A DNA stretch of 64,000 bases, taken from Cylindrotheca closterium. Lineage: Eukaryota; Bacillariophyta; Bacillariophyceae; Bacillariales; Bacillariaceae. The stretch lies in NCBI GenBank assembly GCA_933822405.4, contig CAKOGP040002091.1:305889-369888 (forward strand), in the 5' to 3' direction. How positions within the stretch are numbered: the stretch's first letter is position 1; every line of letters begins with the position of its first letter. Shown piece after piece: positions 32,901 to 42,294 of this stretch. The notes under the pieces are model-generated. The model did no database searches. It was given only the letters and a program-made list of their open reading frames with translations, and was not told where the DNA came from. A program made the position numbers and the translations under genes.

Positions 32901-34392
32901 TCCATCAATGTCGCCATCTACCTTCCCAATGAATATGCCAAGCAGCGCACCATCACTGCTACCTACCGCAAAACCTTCGATGAAGCCGTCAGTGACTCCA
33001 TCGCAAATGGCATCAATAACACCAACCGACACGATTGCTCCTTCGAATTTGCCAACAGCAAAGCCTACACCTTCTCCATCCGTTGCACCGACCATGAAGC
33101 CGACAAAGAACCCCTCGAGGCGGCCAACACAGCAGCCGAGTAATTTGCCAACTGTGGAGCACTCCGTTCCTCCAACATCACAGCCATCAAGCGGGCCGAC
33201 GCTGCTGTCAAGTACTGTTCCAACACACAGACCGTCGCCACAGCCATCTCAGTTTCCATCTTTGCGACCCACAAAAAGTCCATCGATCGCACCTTCAGCA
33301 TCTCCGTCAGCTCCGACACCCTCTTCTCAACCATCGAAAAATCCCACCGAGAGACCGTCTGCCGTGCCAACATCGTCACCATCTCGAAGCCCTTCCAGAG
33401 CTCCATCAAACGGTCCAACAATTGCTCCATCAGAGAATCCATCTTCTCAATTCCTCGTGGAACCGGTGCCTCTTTCGACGGCGACGCCTTCAGCTGCACC
33501 TACAACTACACCTTCAGCTGACCCAACATCACGTCCAACAAAGACTCCAACAAATGCTCCAACATCCAGCCCATCCAATGCTCCGACTTCTTCTCGTGCG
33601 ACTCCGTCAACATCACCATCCCTTCGACCAACATCACACAATTCCGAAAGCGATGGTTCATCACCTACGGCTTCACCAGTCAGCAAAGTCTCATCCATGA
33701 CACCAAGTGTCGTTCCATCATCTGTACCTTCTTCAAGTACAACCCCATCATCCGTACCAACTATGATTATGGACTTCGGAGACGACTTTGTCATACTATC
33801 AGTAACATATTCCATGGAAATTTCCAGTGAGTTAAACACCACGGAGGAATATTTGGAGGCGGCATGCACAGTGCTTGGTTCCTACCTGAATGAGCAGACA
33901 GAGTCGACTTTCGAGGATGGTGTTCTGACAACATTTGATTGCAGCAGTTGGGATGGGAACACGGTTTCCGCCGCACAAAGTAATCGATCAGTGGATGTGT
34001 TGGATGTACTTTATGCTGAGGCGATAGTCACGTCATTTTTTCCACTTTATTCACCGACTGTACCAGACGACAGTGCATATGAGGGATTGTTGAATGAGAT
34101 GGTCCATGCGATGAGCCACGACGAATCTCTACTGCAAGTTCTATCGTCAGCAGGAGCATCATTGACGCTGTATTCCGACGATGGTTCCAATTCAAGACAA
34201 ACAATTCTGGAGATTGAGCACCAAGAAGAAGAAGAAGAAGAAGAGTCCTTGTATGTGTCTGAAGCTAACGAGGAGCAAGAACAAGAACAAGCAGAGGACT
34301 CTCATACGTCCTTCTCATCGTCATCAAGAACAAACACTTTGTTGTTGATACCTGTCATTTCAGCAATTCTGCTAAATATTATTCTGCTGTAA
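29989..34392 (+). CDS. M11 gametolysin-like metalloprotease 3 with very long stalk
   Basis: Exons 29989-30751, 30829-30921, 30993-31039, 31107-31617 and 31682-34392 give 1374 residues. It is the most divergent of the three. After the signal peptide and prodomain the zinc motif reads HELGHNLGLGHSG (His277, His281, His287), closest to the classical gametolysin form. The Cys-containing segment before the zinc helix in genes 1 and 2 is replaced by FAYA. An intron splits the last ligand region; there is no intron in the CFNAAKSW block, but one occurs at the start of the stalk. The stalk spans ~700 residues of P-S-x-x-P units, including three exact-period 132-bp repeats. A conserved distal domain (VTSFFP motif) and a Glu-rich spacer precede the hydrophobic C-terminus. 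Confidence 0.9.
31996..32391 (+). repeat. 132-bp tandem repeat coding for stalk
   Basis: Three consecutive units of exactly 132 bp (44 codons), starting at 31996, 32128 and 32260, each beginning GAGCCGACCTT and containing FSQHPTSSPS and RIPSKSPSSIPS. A partial older unit precedes at about 31804. Units differ at only a few bases, so the expansion is recent and the reading frame is kept. Confidence 0.9.
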
Positions 34393-35209
34393 ATTAGATT
34401 ATTGTAAAAAGTAGATACAGAACCATACTGTAGATAACTTTCTATGATAGAGTAGGAGTTTTCGGTTGTTTGTGATACCGGTACGGGTATAGGAAGGAAA
34501 GTCTTCTGCGACGCGCCTGCGACAATATTTTATATTTGACTTCGAGAAATTCTGGCGTACTGTATTACGATTCATTATTCATTCAAAAGAACAACAGCAA
34601 CAGCAAAATAAGTTACCTGCAAATTATCTTGTTTCCATTCAAAGCTTTTTTCCCTTGCTACCAACATCAAACGCCTTTATCACCATGGGATTCTTCAAAC
34701 TCGTCTTATTCTTGACCTTCAATGTTGTCTTCATCTCGTCGATTTCATTGGGGTCTCTCCTAGCAATTGCGAAGTTCGGTGAAGCGCTGGAAAGCGATTT
34801 GAAAGGAGGCGACGAGAAACGGCTTAGTTTGATGAATTGATGAGCATAAGATGGGTATATTGTGGAGTGTAAGAAAAGTACATGAAGTGGCGAATGCGTG
34901 CTCGATGACCAACAGGAATGGATTGTGGAATCATCGTTGAATGGGGAAGCAAGCCATTGTACAGGACAGAGAAACAATCCCAGCTTCCGTGATATGCGTT
35001 TGAAGCACTGACCCGTAATTCGTTGTCTACGGGTCAGAGGGATCTTTACATTGTGGATATGTATATGACTGGGTATGAAGTCAAAAGAATACAGATGATA
35101 ATCGTTCTAATATTTTTGTTTTTTAAATCTATTGATGTTGAACCAACTTGTGTAAGTAGTCCATGACCCCGCAAATAGCCTGCAAGCCCAAATCGTTGAA
35201 TATTGAGCA
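34393..35209. other. Gap after peptidase cluster, with one possible small gene
   Basis: Holds the 3' end of peptidase 3, a GATACCGGTACGGGTAT palindrome at 34475-34490, a possible small secreted peptide gene at 34685-34840, and the 3' untranslated region of the kinase-like gene. Nothing else seen. Confidence 0.4.
34685..34840 (+). CDS. Possible small secreted peptide (51 residues)
   Basis: The ATG at 34685 has a near-ideal CACCATGG context. The product begins MGFFKLVLFLTFNVVFISS, a good signal peptide or signal anchor, then a short Lys/Glu/Asp-rich region with a KR-like site (EKRL). There is no homolog I recognise. Chance ORFs this short are common, but the start context and the charge switch after a hydrophobic N-terminus favour a real gene. 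It could also be a small membrane protein. Confidence 0.4.
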   Translation: MGFFKLVLFLTFNVVFISSISLGSLLAIAKFGEALESDLKGGDEKRLSLMN

Positions 35210-36730
35210 TTATGGAAAAGCAAATAGCTTATCTATATCAACGTTCTTGATTTTCGACTTGATTCGCTCGTCTTGTGACCAATCGCAAGCCGTTTGGAGT
35301 GCATCTGCCAACTGAAGAGCTGTTGGCCTCATTGCTGGATCCAGTCGAAAGCATGCCTTGGTGGCCTTCCATATTACCTTTAGCTCCATGTACTTTGGCA
35401 TATACTGTTCTGGCAGAGTTGGCAGTTTCCCCTCTATCTTTTGCTGCGCAACATACAGCAGTTCAGGTTCTGGTGGATCTTCCAAATGAGTCCATGGCTG
35501 ATGCTTCGTTAGAATGTGATATAAAATGTTGCCAAGGGAGTAAACATCACAAGGCTGAACGGTTTCCAAAACCCCATGTGTCGAATTTCGAATCTCTTCT
35601 GGTGACCGCCAGAGTTCCCCGCTGTATCGAATCGGTATCTTGCAGGCCTTTTCTGCATTCTCTCTTGAATGCTTGGAATAGATTCCCAAATTAAAGTCGT
35701 TCCATTGAATTGATTTCTCTTGAATGGATATTGTATTGGCAATATTAATGTCGTGATGGGCAAAGTACATTGGAGTCTTCGATATCGTTCTTCGAACACT
35801 GTTGGTTTCTTTGCTGCTGTTGCGTAATGGATCATCAAAATCAATCCGCTGCATTGCATGAAGTTCGGCCAACCCCCGTGCCAAATTTCTCGCCAACTTT
35901 AATCGCTCAATCTTCCGCAAGGTCTTGTCCTTGGCCACTGCTTTTCCTGTCTTTCGAGCAAACGGGGTAATGACCGATTGCCCACAGAAACCAAAACTTG
36001 AAACAACGTAGGGAGAACCCGCCAAGTGTTCCATGACAGCATTATCCATTTCATGCTTTTGATAACTTTCATCATCAAACTCCCGGTGCAAGTGCAATAC
36101 TTTCAGAATCGCTTGATCATCGATTCGGAGAACAGCCCTCCAATTGCCATCCATACTCAGTACCATGTCGATAAAGTCGTTGCTAGCAGCATCGAGCTCA
36201 TGGACGGAGTTACACGTGGGGCGGATTGGATGGTGTATGTCTGGTACACAGGAGTCAAACCATTCTCTTTCAAAGTCATAAATTGGGTTGGAAATGGGCG
36301 GGCTTGCATCAGCGTCGTCTTGTGATCTTGACCATGATGCTTCAAGAACTTGTGGTGCATCAGCAGAGTCATCATCTATACTACTGCGACGATTGTAATC
36401 GGGCGAAGACCCCTCGTCGCTCTGAGAGGTTTCTGATAATATCACAACCCTCGGAAATTTTATGTTTTTTTGTGATCTTGTTCCTAACCCTCCTTCTGTA
36501 GCCACTGAAGATTCTCGATATGGAATCTCAGTATTATCATCTGTCAAAATTGTGGGAAGGTCTCTATTGGGAATCCGACCATTCAAAGCGGATTCAGGTG
36601 CAGCAGCATACTTCCTGCCTCCGGAATGATTAATGACAAAGTTCCCCGAGTTTCGTTCAAAGTTCAACAAGTAACCTGCTTGAACGAGAACAAACATAAC
36701 CCAGAAGACTTTTCCCTTCATGTCCCTCAT
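35210..36730 (-). CDS. Membrane-anchored protein kinase-like protein
   Basis: Single-exon gene of 506 residues. A hydrophobic N-terminal segment (about residues 8-23) serves as signal anchor, followed by ~170 polar residues and then a kinase domain (about 185-500). Visible motifs are the ATP-site Lys (AILK, 210), the catalytic loop HHDINIAN (325-332, in place of HRDxxxxN), DFN (345-347, in place of DFG), SPEE (376-379, the APE site) and DVYSLGNILY (helix F). The catalytic Asp, Asn and metal-binding Asp are present, so activity is possible despite the changed Gly. The glycine loop is poorly conserved (LSMDGNWRAVLRI). The topology suggests an ER, Golgi or surface kinase. Kinase fold is secure; substrate unknown. 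Confidence 0.82.
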   Translation of the reverse strand: MRDMKGKVFWVMFVLVQAGYLLNFERNSGNFVINHSGGRKYAAAPESALNGRIPNRDLPTILTDDNTEIPYRESSVATEGGLGTRSQKNIKFPRVVILSETSQSDEGSSPDYNRRSSIDDDSADAPQVLEASWSRSQDDADASPPISNPIYDFEREWFDSCVPDIHHPIRPTCNSVHELDAASNDFIDMVLSMDGNWRAVLRIDDQAILKVLHLHREFDDESYQKHEMDNAVMEHLAGSPYVVSSFGFCGQSVITPFARKTGKAVAKDKTLRKIERLKLARNLARGLAELHAMQRIDFDDPLRNSSKETNSVRRTISKTPMYFAHHDINIANTISIQEKSIQWNDFNLGIYSKHSRENAEKACKIPIRYSGELWRSPEEIRNSTHGVLETVQPCDVYSLGNILYHILTKHQPWTHLEDPPEPELLYVAQQKIEGKLPTLPEQYMPKYMELKVIWKATKACFRLDPAMRPTALQLADALQTACDWSQDERIKSKIKNVDIDKLFAFP

Positions 36731-37199
36731 ATTGATTTATTCATTGCTCTCATATAGATTGTACAGTACTGAATTTTGCAAGCCGCTAGAGTTAACAGTC
36801 ATGAGCGATCAGAGTACCTGTTGTGCTTTGCTTCTATTCTATGTATTGGCGATTAATACACGCAGTTAACAACAGCAAGGCAAATGTGACTGACGCAACA
36901 ACGCAATATTGAATATCGTGAATGAATGATGCAGCAATGAATTCAAATGTCATCGTCATTGGTCGGATCAGTCACGGTCATTTTTGTCGAAAGAAACTTC
37001 CTCAGCCCCAAACAGGTGCGGGTCTTTTTGTTTCATGACGATGTAGGTAGACTTTTGCGGTGGAATTCTTTTGCTTCTTTCGGCTGGCATATTTCTAAGT
37101 CGCAAAGATGTGGGTAGTCCCATATCCGTTTTGTAAATTGAAAATGCCCGGCTCATAAAATCAATTTACACTGACAATAAAACAAAACAATTTCCAAAC
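36731..37199. promoter_or_regulatory. Divergent gap upstream of kinase-like gene and first RRGS gene
   Basis: The last ~220 bp (from about 36975) are repeated in diverged form upstream of the second RRGS gene: the stretch with CTTTTTGTTTCA, TTTGCTTCTTTCGGCTGGCAT, ATGCCCGGCTCATAAAATCA and the AACAAAACAA leader is shared. This block probably contains the common promoter of the small-protein family. A GTACAGTACT cluster is at 36761-36770. Confidence 0.5.
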
Positions 37200-37598
37200 A
37201 TGTCTTCCACCAACAAGAACAGCTACAACAGACGCGGTAGCATGGATTTCAACAGACGGGGTAGTATGGACAACAAGTACACCACTACGACCTCTAACAA
37301 ACAACAACAACTGCCTTCGAGAAACAGCTGCAGAGACTCAATGCGAAGTTCCATTTCCAACTCTTCGAATGAACCATTGAGTGATGGAGCTCTTGCAATC
37401 ATGAGATCTCCTCAACCTGATTCCCCCAACAAGCCTCGTGTTATGAGACGAAGAGGGTCCTTGATCACCGGAAGACAAGCCAACGAGCTACTTCTAGACA
37501 CCAGCGACTGCCTATCGGAGATGATGCAGAAGCGCAAGCAGACGGGCACTACATTCAACGACGACTGCGACTCCGGTGACAGCGACATTGAGTCATAA
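37200..37598 (+). CDS. RRGS small protein, copy 1
   Basis: Single exon, 132 residues, family not recognised. The N-terminus has two close RRGSMD motifs (NRRGSMDF, NRRGSMDN), then a Thr/Gln/Ser-rich stretch, a GALAIM-SP segment, and a conserved core RRRGSLITGRQANELLLD followed by LSEMMQKRK. The tail is acidic (DDCDSGDSDIES). No signal peptide or membrane segment. RRxS sites are classical targets of basophilic kinases such as PKA or CaM kinases, so a phosphorylation-controlled adaptor or inhibitor is a reasonable inference. It heads an array of paralogs over 5 kb, all on the plus strand. Confidence 0.75.
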   Translation: MSSTNKNSYNRRGSMDFNRRGSMDNKYTTTTSNKQQQLPSRNSCRDSMRSSISNSSNEPLSDGALAIMRSPQPDSPNKPRVMRRRGSLITGRQANELLLDTSDCLSEMMQKRKQTGTTFNDDCDSGDSDIES

Positions 37599-38514
37599 GC
37601 TCGTGGCCAAAGGTATCTTTCGCTGTACTGATCACATACTACTCATCGAAAGAAGCCAGAGCGATGAACAAAGGAAACAGAGTTGGCGCCTGTTGCTGCA
37701 ACTGCCAAATGAACATATGAATGAGCTAGGCATGTGAGAATATTTCCTGAATAGTGCCTACACTCAGCGTCTTTTACACGAGACTGTTTACAATGTACAG
37801 CAACAACAACTATAGAACATCATCAAATCTGTATAAAATGATAATCTCTCGCAAAACTGTAACCATATTTCTAGCTAGCAGTTACAGTATTAGCCCATTG
37901 TTGGACCAGAAAGAGCGGTATAGTCTTAATATCCCTGACACTCACGCACCACTTTCTCGTCACCAATATTTTTGTTGCTGTTGATTTGTTAAAAAGCGAA
38001 AAGCGCTTGTTGCTTGGTTGATACAGAAGTGGCACTGTACGATACTGTGGTGGCTACTCCTCATTTTGTCGAAACAAATTTCCTCAGTCCCAAACAGGAA
38101 TCAGGGGATTGAATAGCGATAGCCCCTGCGGTGGAATACCTTTCCTGGCATCTTTCTGAAAACTGACGAGCCAAAGACACGCAAAGTAACAATGATGCGT
38201 TAGTCATGTCAGTGGTCACAGTTTTTATTATCCCAAAAGAACCGAAAAGAGATGGAAACGATTAAAAAATGAAAAAGCGAAAAGCGTTTGTTGCTTGAGG
38301 TCCCAAACAAGAACGGGAGGATCTGTATTTTAAAGTCTTTTTGTTTCACGGTGAAATTCCTTTGCTTCTTTCGGCTGGCATAGTGTGGTTACCTGAAAAA
38401 AAACACACCAATTCACAATGATGCGTTGGTCACGTGGGTGGTAACATTTTCGTTTTGCAAATGCCCGGCTCATAAAATCAATTTACCGAACAACAAAACA
38501 AAGAGTTTCCAAAC
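37599..38514. repeat. Duplicated spacer between RRGS copies 1 and 2
   Basis: About 230 bp after copy 1 (37590-37830) are nearly identical to 38880-39135 after copy 2, so the duplication unit covers gene plus 3' region. The rest contains two versions of the upstream block (about 38057-38160 and 38290-38514). A short motif, AAAAAGCGAAAAGCG, occurs at 37991 and 38273, and again at 39303. Confidence 0.7.
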
Positions 38515-38898
38515 ATGCCTTCCACCAAAACGAACACTTACAACAGACGCGGTAGCATGGACAACAAGTACACCACTACGACCTCTAACAAACAACAACT
38601 GCCTACGAGGAGAAACAACTGCAGAGACCAAATGCGAGGTTCCATTTCGAACACTGCCAACTCTTCGAATGTATCAGTGATTGCCCGAGCTCTTGCAATC
38701 ATACATTCCCCTCAAGCTGATTCCCCCAACAAGCCTCGTGTTACGAGGCGAAGAGGGTCCTTGATCACCGGAAGACAAGCCAACGAGCTACTTCTAGACA
38801 CCAGCGATTGCCTATCGGAGATGATGCAGAAGCGCAAGCAGACGGGCACTACATTCAACGACGACTGCGACTCCGGTGACAGCGACATTGAGTCATAA
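38515..38898 (+). CDS. RRGS small protein, copy 2
   Basis: Single exon, 127 residues. From the RRGSL core to the stop it is identical to copy 1 at the protein level (residues SPNKPRV onward except M to T), while the N-terminal half differs by deletions: one RRGSM motif instead of two, and NNCRDQMRGSISNTANSSN in place of the shorter copy 1 text. Thus copies 1 and 2 are the most recent pair, or the 3' half was homogenised by gene conversion. The 5' leader (CCAAACATGCCTTCCACC) is shared too. Confidence 0.75.
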   Translation: MPSTKTNTYNRRGSMDNKYTTTTSNKQQLPTRRNNCRDQMRGSISNTANSSNVSVIARALAIIHSPQADSPNKPRVTRRRGSLITGRQANELLLDTSDCLSEMMQKRKQTGTTFNDDCDSGDSDIES

Positions 38899-39390
38899 GC
38901 TCGCGGCCAAAGGTATCTTTCGCTGTACTGATCACATACTACTCATCGAAAGAAGCAAGAGCGATGAACAAAGGAAACAGAGTTGGCGCCCGTTGCTGCA
39001 ACTGCCAAATGAACATATGAATGAGCTCGGCAGCCATCGTCCTCGAAAGAGAAAGGACAAAATGTGAAAATATTTCCTGAATAGTGCCTACACTCAGCGT
39101 CTTTTACACGAGACTGTTTACAAGAATGTACAGCAACAACTATAGAAATATCATGAAATCTGTATAAAATGATAACCTTTTGCAAAACTGTAACCATATT
39201 TCTAGCTATAGTACTACCCTATTCTTGGACAAGGAAGAGCGGTTTGGGGGAGAACAACTATGTCCCTGAATCTCGCATTTCCTCGAGACCAAAATGAAAT
39301 GAAAAAGCGAAAAGCGCTTGCGATTTTGTAGTGGTATCAATAGTTGATCTCGCAAAGTTTTTCATCTTAGTCAGCCATGAATTGTTGTTG

Positions 39391-39560
39391 TAGAGTAGAG
39401 ACAACAACTGCCTGCAAGAAACAGCTGCAGAGACCGAAGAATGCGATGTTCCCTTTCGAACATTGCCAACTCGCCGAATGTATCATTCTTGATTGATGGA
39501 AATTTTGCAATCATATTTTGTTATTGTGACCATCACATGCTCATCGAAAGAAAAATGCCG
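39391..39560 (+). pseudogene. RRGS family remnant with internal deletion
   Basis: The sequence matches the middle of copy 2 (CAACAACTGCCT..., then an ISN-ANSxNVS coding stretch, up to TTTGCAATCATA) and then jumps straight into the family's 3' untranslated sequence (GACCATCACATGCTCATCGAAAG). The N-terminal RRGSM part and the whole RRGSL core are missing. It is therefore a dead copy, and the open frame starting at 39441 is a by-product. Confidence 0.7.
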
Positions 39561-39987
39561 TTACCGAGTTGTACCAGGTACGCATTGATTTGGAAGTGCT
39601 GTTTCATGAAGACATACTTCTCATCTAAGACGCTTTACTCTGTACAACAACTACAGAATATTGTCAAGTACTATCTCATCATCTTCAGTATCAATCCTCC
39701 TAAAATCATTTATATTGCTACATCCTTGTTCAATTGCATACAACATTTGAAAACTTGCGTGGTCAAAGTGCCAATTTCTACTGTCACTTCCCGCTTTCAT
39801 ATTTCGTCCGAGTCTCAGTCCTCGTGACACGTGGAAGCCAAAAGCGCGCGCAGAACCGACGAGTGAGTCATTCGTCATTCTGTTGTCGACACATTTTATA
39901 CAGTAAATAAAAAAGCAAAAAAACAGGAATGGCTCACAAAATCCATTTTCACAACAAAACAAGAGACAAAGAAAATATCTGTCAAAC

Positions 39988-40335
39988 ATGCCTTCCACCA
40001 ATATGAACACTTTCACCAGACGCGGTAGCATGGACAATAAGTTCACTACCCCTAAGTACATCACACAACAACTTCCTGTGAGAAAAAACAACTTCAGACA
40101 CCCAACGCGGATTCCAAGAATTTCGAAGATTGCCAACTCTTCGAATGAATCATTGATTGATGGAGCTCTTGCGATCATTAATTCTCCTCAGCCTAGCTCC
40201 AAACCTCGTGTTACGAGACGAAGAGGGTCCTTGCTTACTGGAAAACAAGCCAACGAGCTACTACTCGACAGCAGCGGTCGCCTATCAGAGATGATGCAAA
40301 AGCGTAATAGTCGTATCACATTTAACGACGACTGA
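39988..40335 (+). CDS. RRGS small protein, copy 3
   Basis: Single exon, 115 residues. It keeps TRRGSMDNKFT at the N-terminus, DGALAIINSPQ in the middle and TRRRGSLLTGKQANELLLD with LSEMMQKR in the core, but ends sooner (ITFNDD) because the stop comes before the acidic tail. The sequence after the stop (GACAGTGACCTAGAAG) still resembles the tail codons, so an upstream stop or frameshift shortened it. The upstream leader keeps the GGCTCACAAAATCCATTTTCA block. Divergence from copies 1 and 2 is moderate, which shows selection on the core. Confidence 0.72.
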   Translation: MPSTNMNTFTRRGSMDNKFTTPKYITQQLPVRKNNFRHPTRIPRISKIANSSNESLIDGALAIINSPQPSSKPRVTRRRGSLLTGKQANELLLDSSGRLSEMMQKRNSRITFNDD

Positions 40336-41856
40336 CTGTGGCTACGATGACAGTGACCTAGAAGTATGAGGTGAACGGGAACAGAGCTGTTAACGCACTC
40401 CTCTCCCAGTATCACGTCTTGTCCTGAAATAAACTGTTGCAGTCGTTGACGATCCAAATGCGTCAGACGTGGCACGCTAAAACCTGAGTCAGGCATCGTC
40501 ATCAGACGAGAAAGGACGAGATCTGGAAGCATTTCCTGAATAGTACCTACACTCCAGTGTCTTATCCAAAAGACTTTTTACAATGTACAGCAACGGCTAT
40601 AGGACTAGTAAAGCAATATGAAATTTGTATGAAATGAGAATGTTCCATAACACAGTTATCATGTTTTCGCTCCGTCTTGGCCCATGGTTGGAACACCAAG
40701 AGCGGATTTGGGTGTTCGATCATAGTGATGCCGACTGAAATGCGCAAACCGATTTGAAGCATTACTTTGGAACTAATATTTACTTCCAGAATTGCGCACA
40801 TTTCTATCCGAGACGCTATATAACATAGGGACGCACCATGCTGCCTTGGCCACCACCATTACTATTGTTGCCCTTGGCGTCTTTGCCTCGACGAGGACAT
40901 ATAATGAAGTCTATGATGTTCATCAGCAAAATGATCATAAAGCGATGACATTTTGCAAAATTAAATCATGCAGTTCATACTAGCCCATGGTTGGATTGAA
41001 TGCGCATTTTTTTTAAAAGAAACTACAGTACAGTACAGTACAGTACTGTACGTGTACAGTACAGTATTCCGACGCAACGACAGGGAATCGAAAAGCAGTC
41101 AGATCAATCGGTCATTCGTTCAAACACATATCATAGGTGTCATTCGGAGAAACATTATTACGTCAGTGCAAGTGACAAGTTGAAGGAATTGCGGAGCTAC
41201 TGTATGTTCGCGCACTTCGCACATCCCTTTCTCAAAAATGCCCCTCAGGACATTAGGCCGTAGATCAGCAGGAAAACGACAGAATGAATCGAAGCGACAA
41301 GTAGTGCGTATTTTTTTCCGCGTTTTTGCTCCGTGCATAATCGTCTGGGGAAGAGACTTACCCTTTGTTGCTGGTGGCTGAGGGCTACTGCTGCAGTGCA
41401 AGGGATTGGGGTGAGGATCAAGCTGCTTCAAGTTGGTACATCGCTCTAAGCGGTTTTGTAGAACAAATGCGCGCAGGAGTGATTGAGTCAGCAGCATGAT
41501 AGATTGTTTTTTCACTATTACTATGGTATCACGAATTGATTCTCTTCTTTCTTAGCGACTTCGCTGGCCACACATGTACTACGGTCGTTAACCTGTACCT
41601 ATCATAGTACTGGTACACGTACCTGTGCCAATTGAAATTGGCTTGAAATCACTCGAAACTCAATCATCGTTTCACCGAAACTGACACTGGTGTGACAGAA
41701 ACCTTTAGTCACAAGGGAAAATTGATATGTGACTGCTCTATATTTACTATTTGTCGAATGCGCCCAACAAGTTTGCAACGGCAATAAAATTTATCTGGCA
41801 GTATAACTTCTCCAAACAAGCAAACAAACAAGCAAACAAACAAACAATCAAACAAG
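40336..41856. other. Gap between RRGS copies 3 and 4
   Basis: 1.5 kb without a convincing gene. Holds the GTACAGTA palindrome at 41025-41066, another GTAC cluster at 41593-41625, and a CAAA-rich simple repeat (about 41809-41855) forming the leader just before the copy 4 ATG. Confidence 0.45.
41025..41066. repeat. ACAGT-repeat palindrome
   Basis: Five-base ACAGT units run into TACTGTAC and CGTGTACAGTACAGTA, so the two sides are complementary and could fold into a hairpin of roughly 15 bp. Confidence 0.6.
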
Positions 41857-42294
41857 ATGAACGTATCTACAGCCAAGACAGAAATTAGTGATGCTAAAAC
41901 CAAGAAGAAAAGTGGAATGATGAAGAATCAGAGTCCTCAAAGAACCAGCGTCAGGGTTGTGGGCCCCCAAATAATGAGTCAAGTAGCAGCTCCTCTCGAC
42001 ATTTCGCAAGACTCCATCATTTCTGGGGCTCTTAAAATCGTGGAATCTCCTATAGGGGCACACAAGAAAACTTTGACGACAAGAAGCGGGTCTCTTGTGA
42101 GAAGAGGATCTTCGATCAGCCAAAAATCAAGGGCGTCGTCTGGGGTCAGTCAACGGAGAGGGTCGTTGCTTTGCGAACGACGAGCTAGTGAACTTCAGTT
42201 GGACAATGCTGATCGCCTTTCAGGGTTGATTCTGAACTGCAAGCAAGTGATGGCCGATCTTGACTGCGATTTCGAGAGCGACTATGATGAATGA
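41857..42294 (+). CDS. RRGS small protein, copy 4 (divergent)
   Basis: Single exon, 145 residues, the most diverged family member. The N-terminal half is different (Lys-rich, NQSPQRTSVRV), but it retains SGALKIVESP, a double Ser site (SLVRRGSSIS), and the core QRRGSLLCERRASELQLDNADRLSGLI, then an acidic tail (DCDFESDYDE). Comparison with copies 1-3 defines the family core as R-R-G-S-L-hydrophobic-x-x-R/K-x-A-x-E-L-x-L-D, then R/C-L-S. The leader consists of CAAA repeats. Confidence 0.72.
   Translation: MNVSTAKTEISDAKTKKKSGMMKNQSPQRTSVRVVGPQIMSQVAAPLDISQDSIISGALKIVESPIGAHKKTLTTRSGSLVRRGSSISQKSRASSGVSQRRGSLLCERRASELQLDNADRLSGLILNCKQVMADLDCDFESDYDE

Noticed and set aside
25137..33500. CRISPR-like or satellite array
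   Set aside because: The regular repeats are codon-level P-S-x-x-P units inside long exons, without spacers.
36968..37156. 62-residue minus-strand open frame before the RRGS array
   Set aside because: It covers the shared upstream block of the RRGS genes, and the frame is not kept in the second copy of that block.
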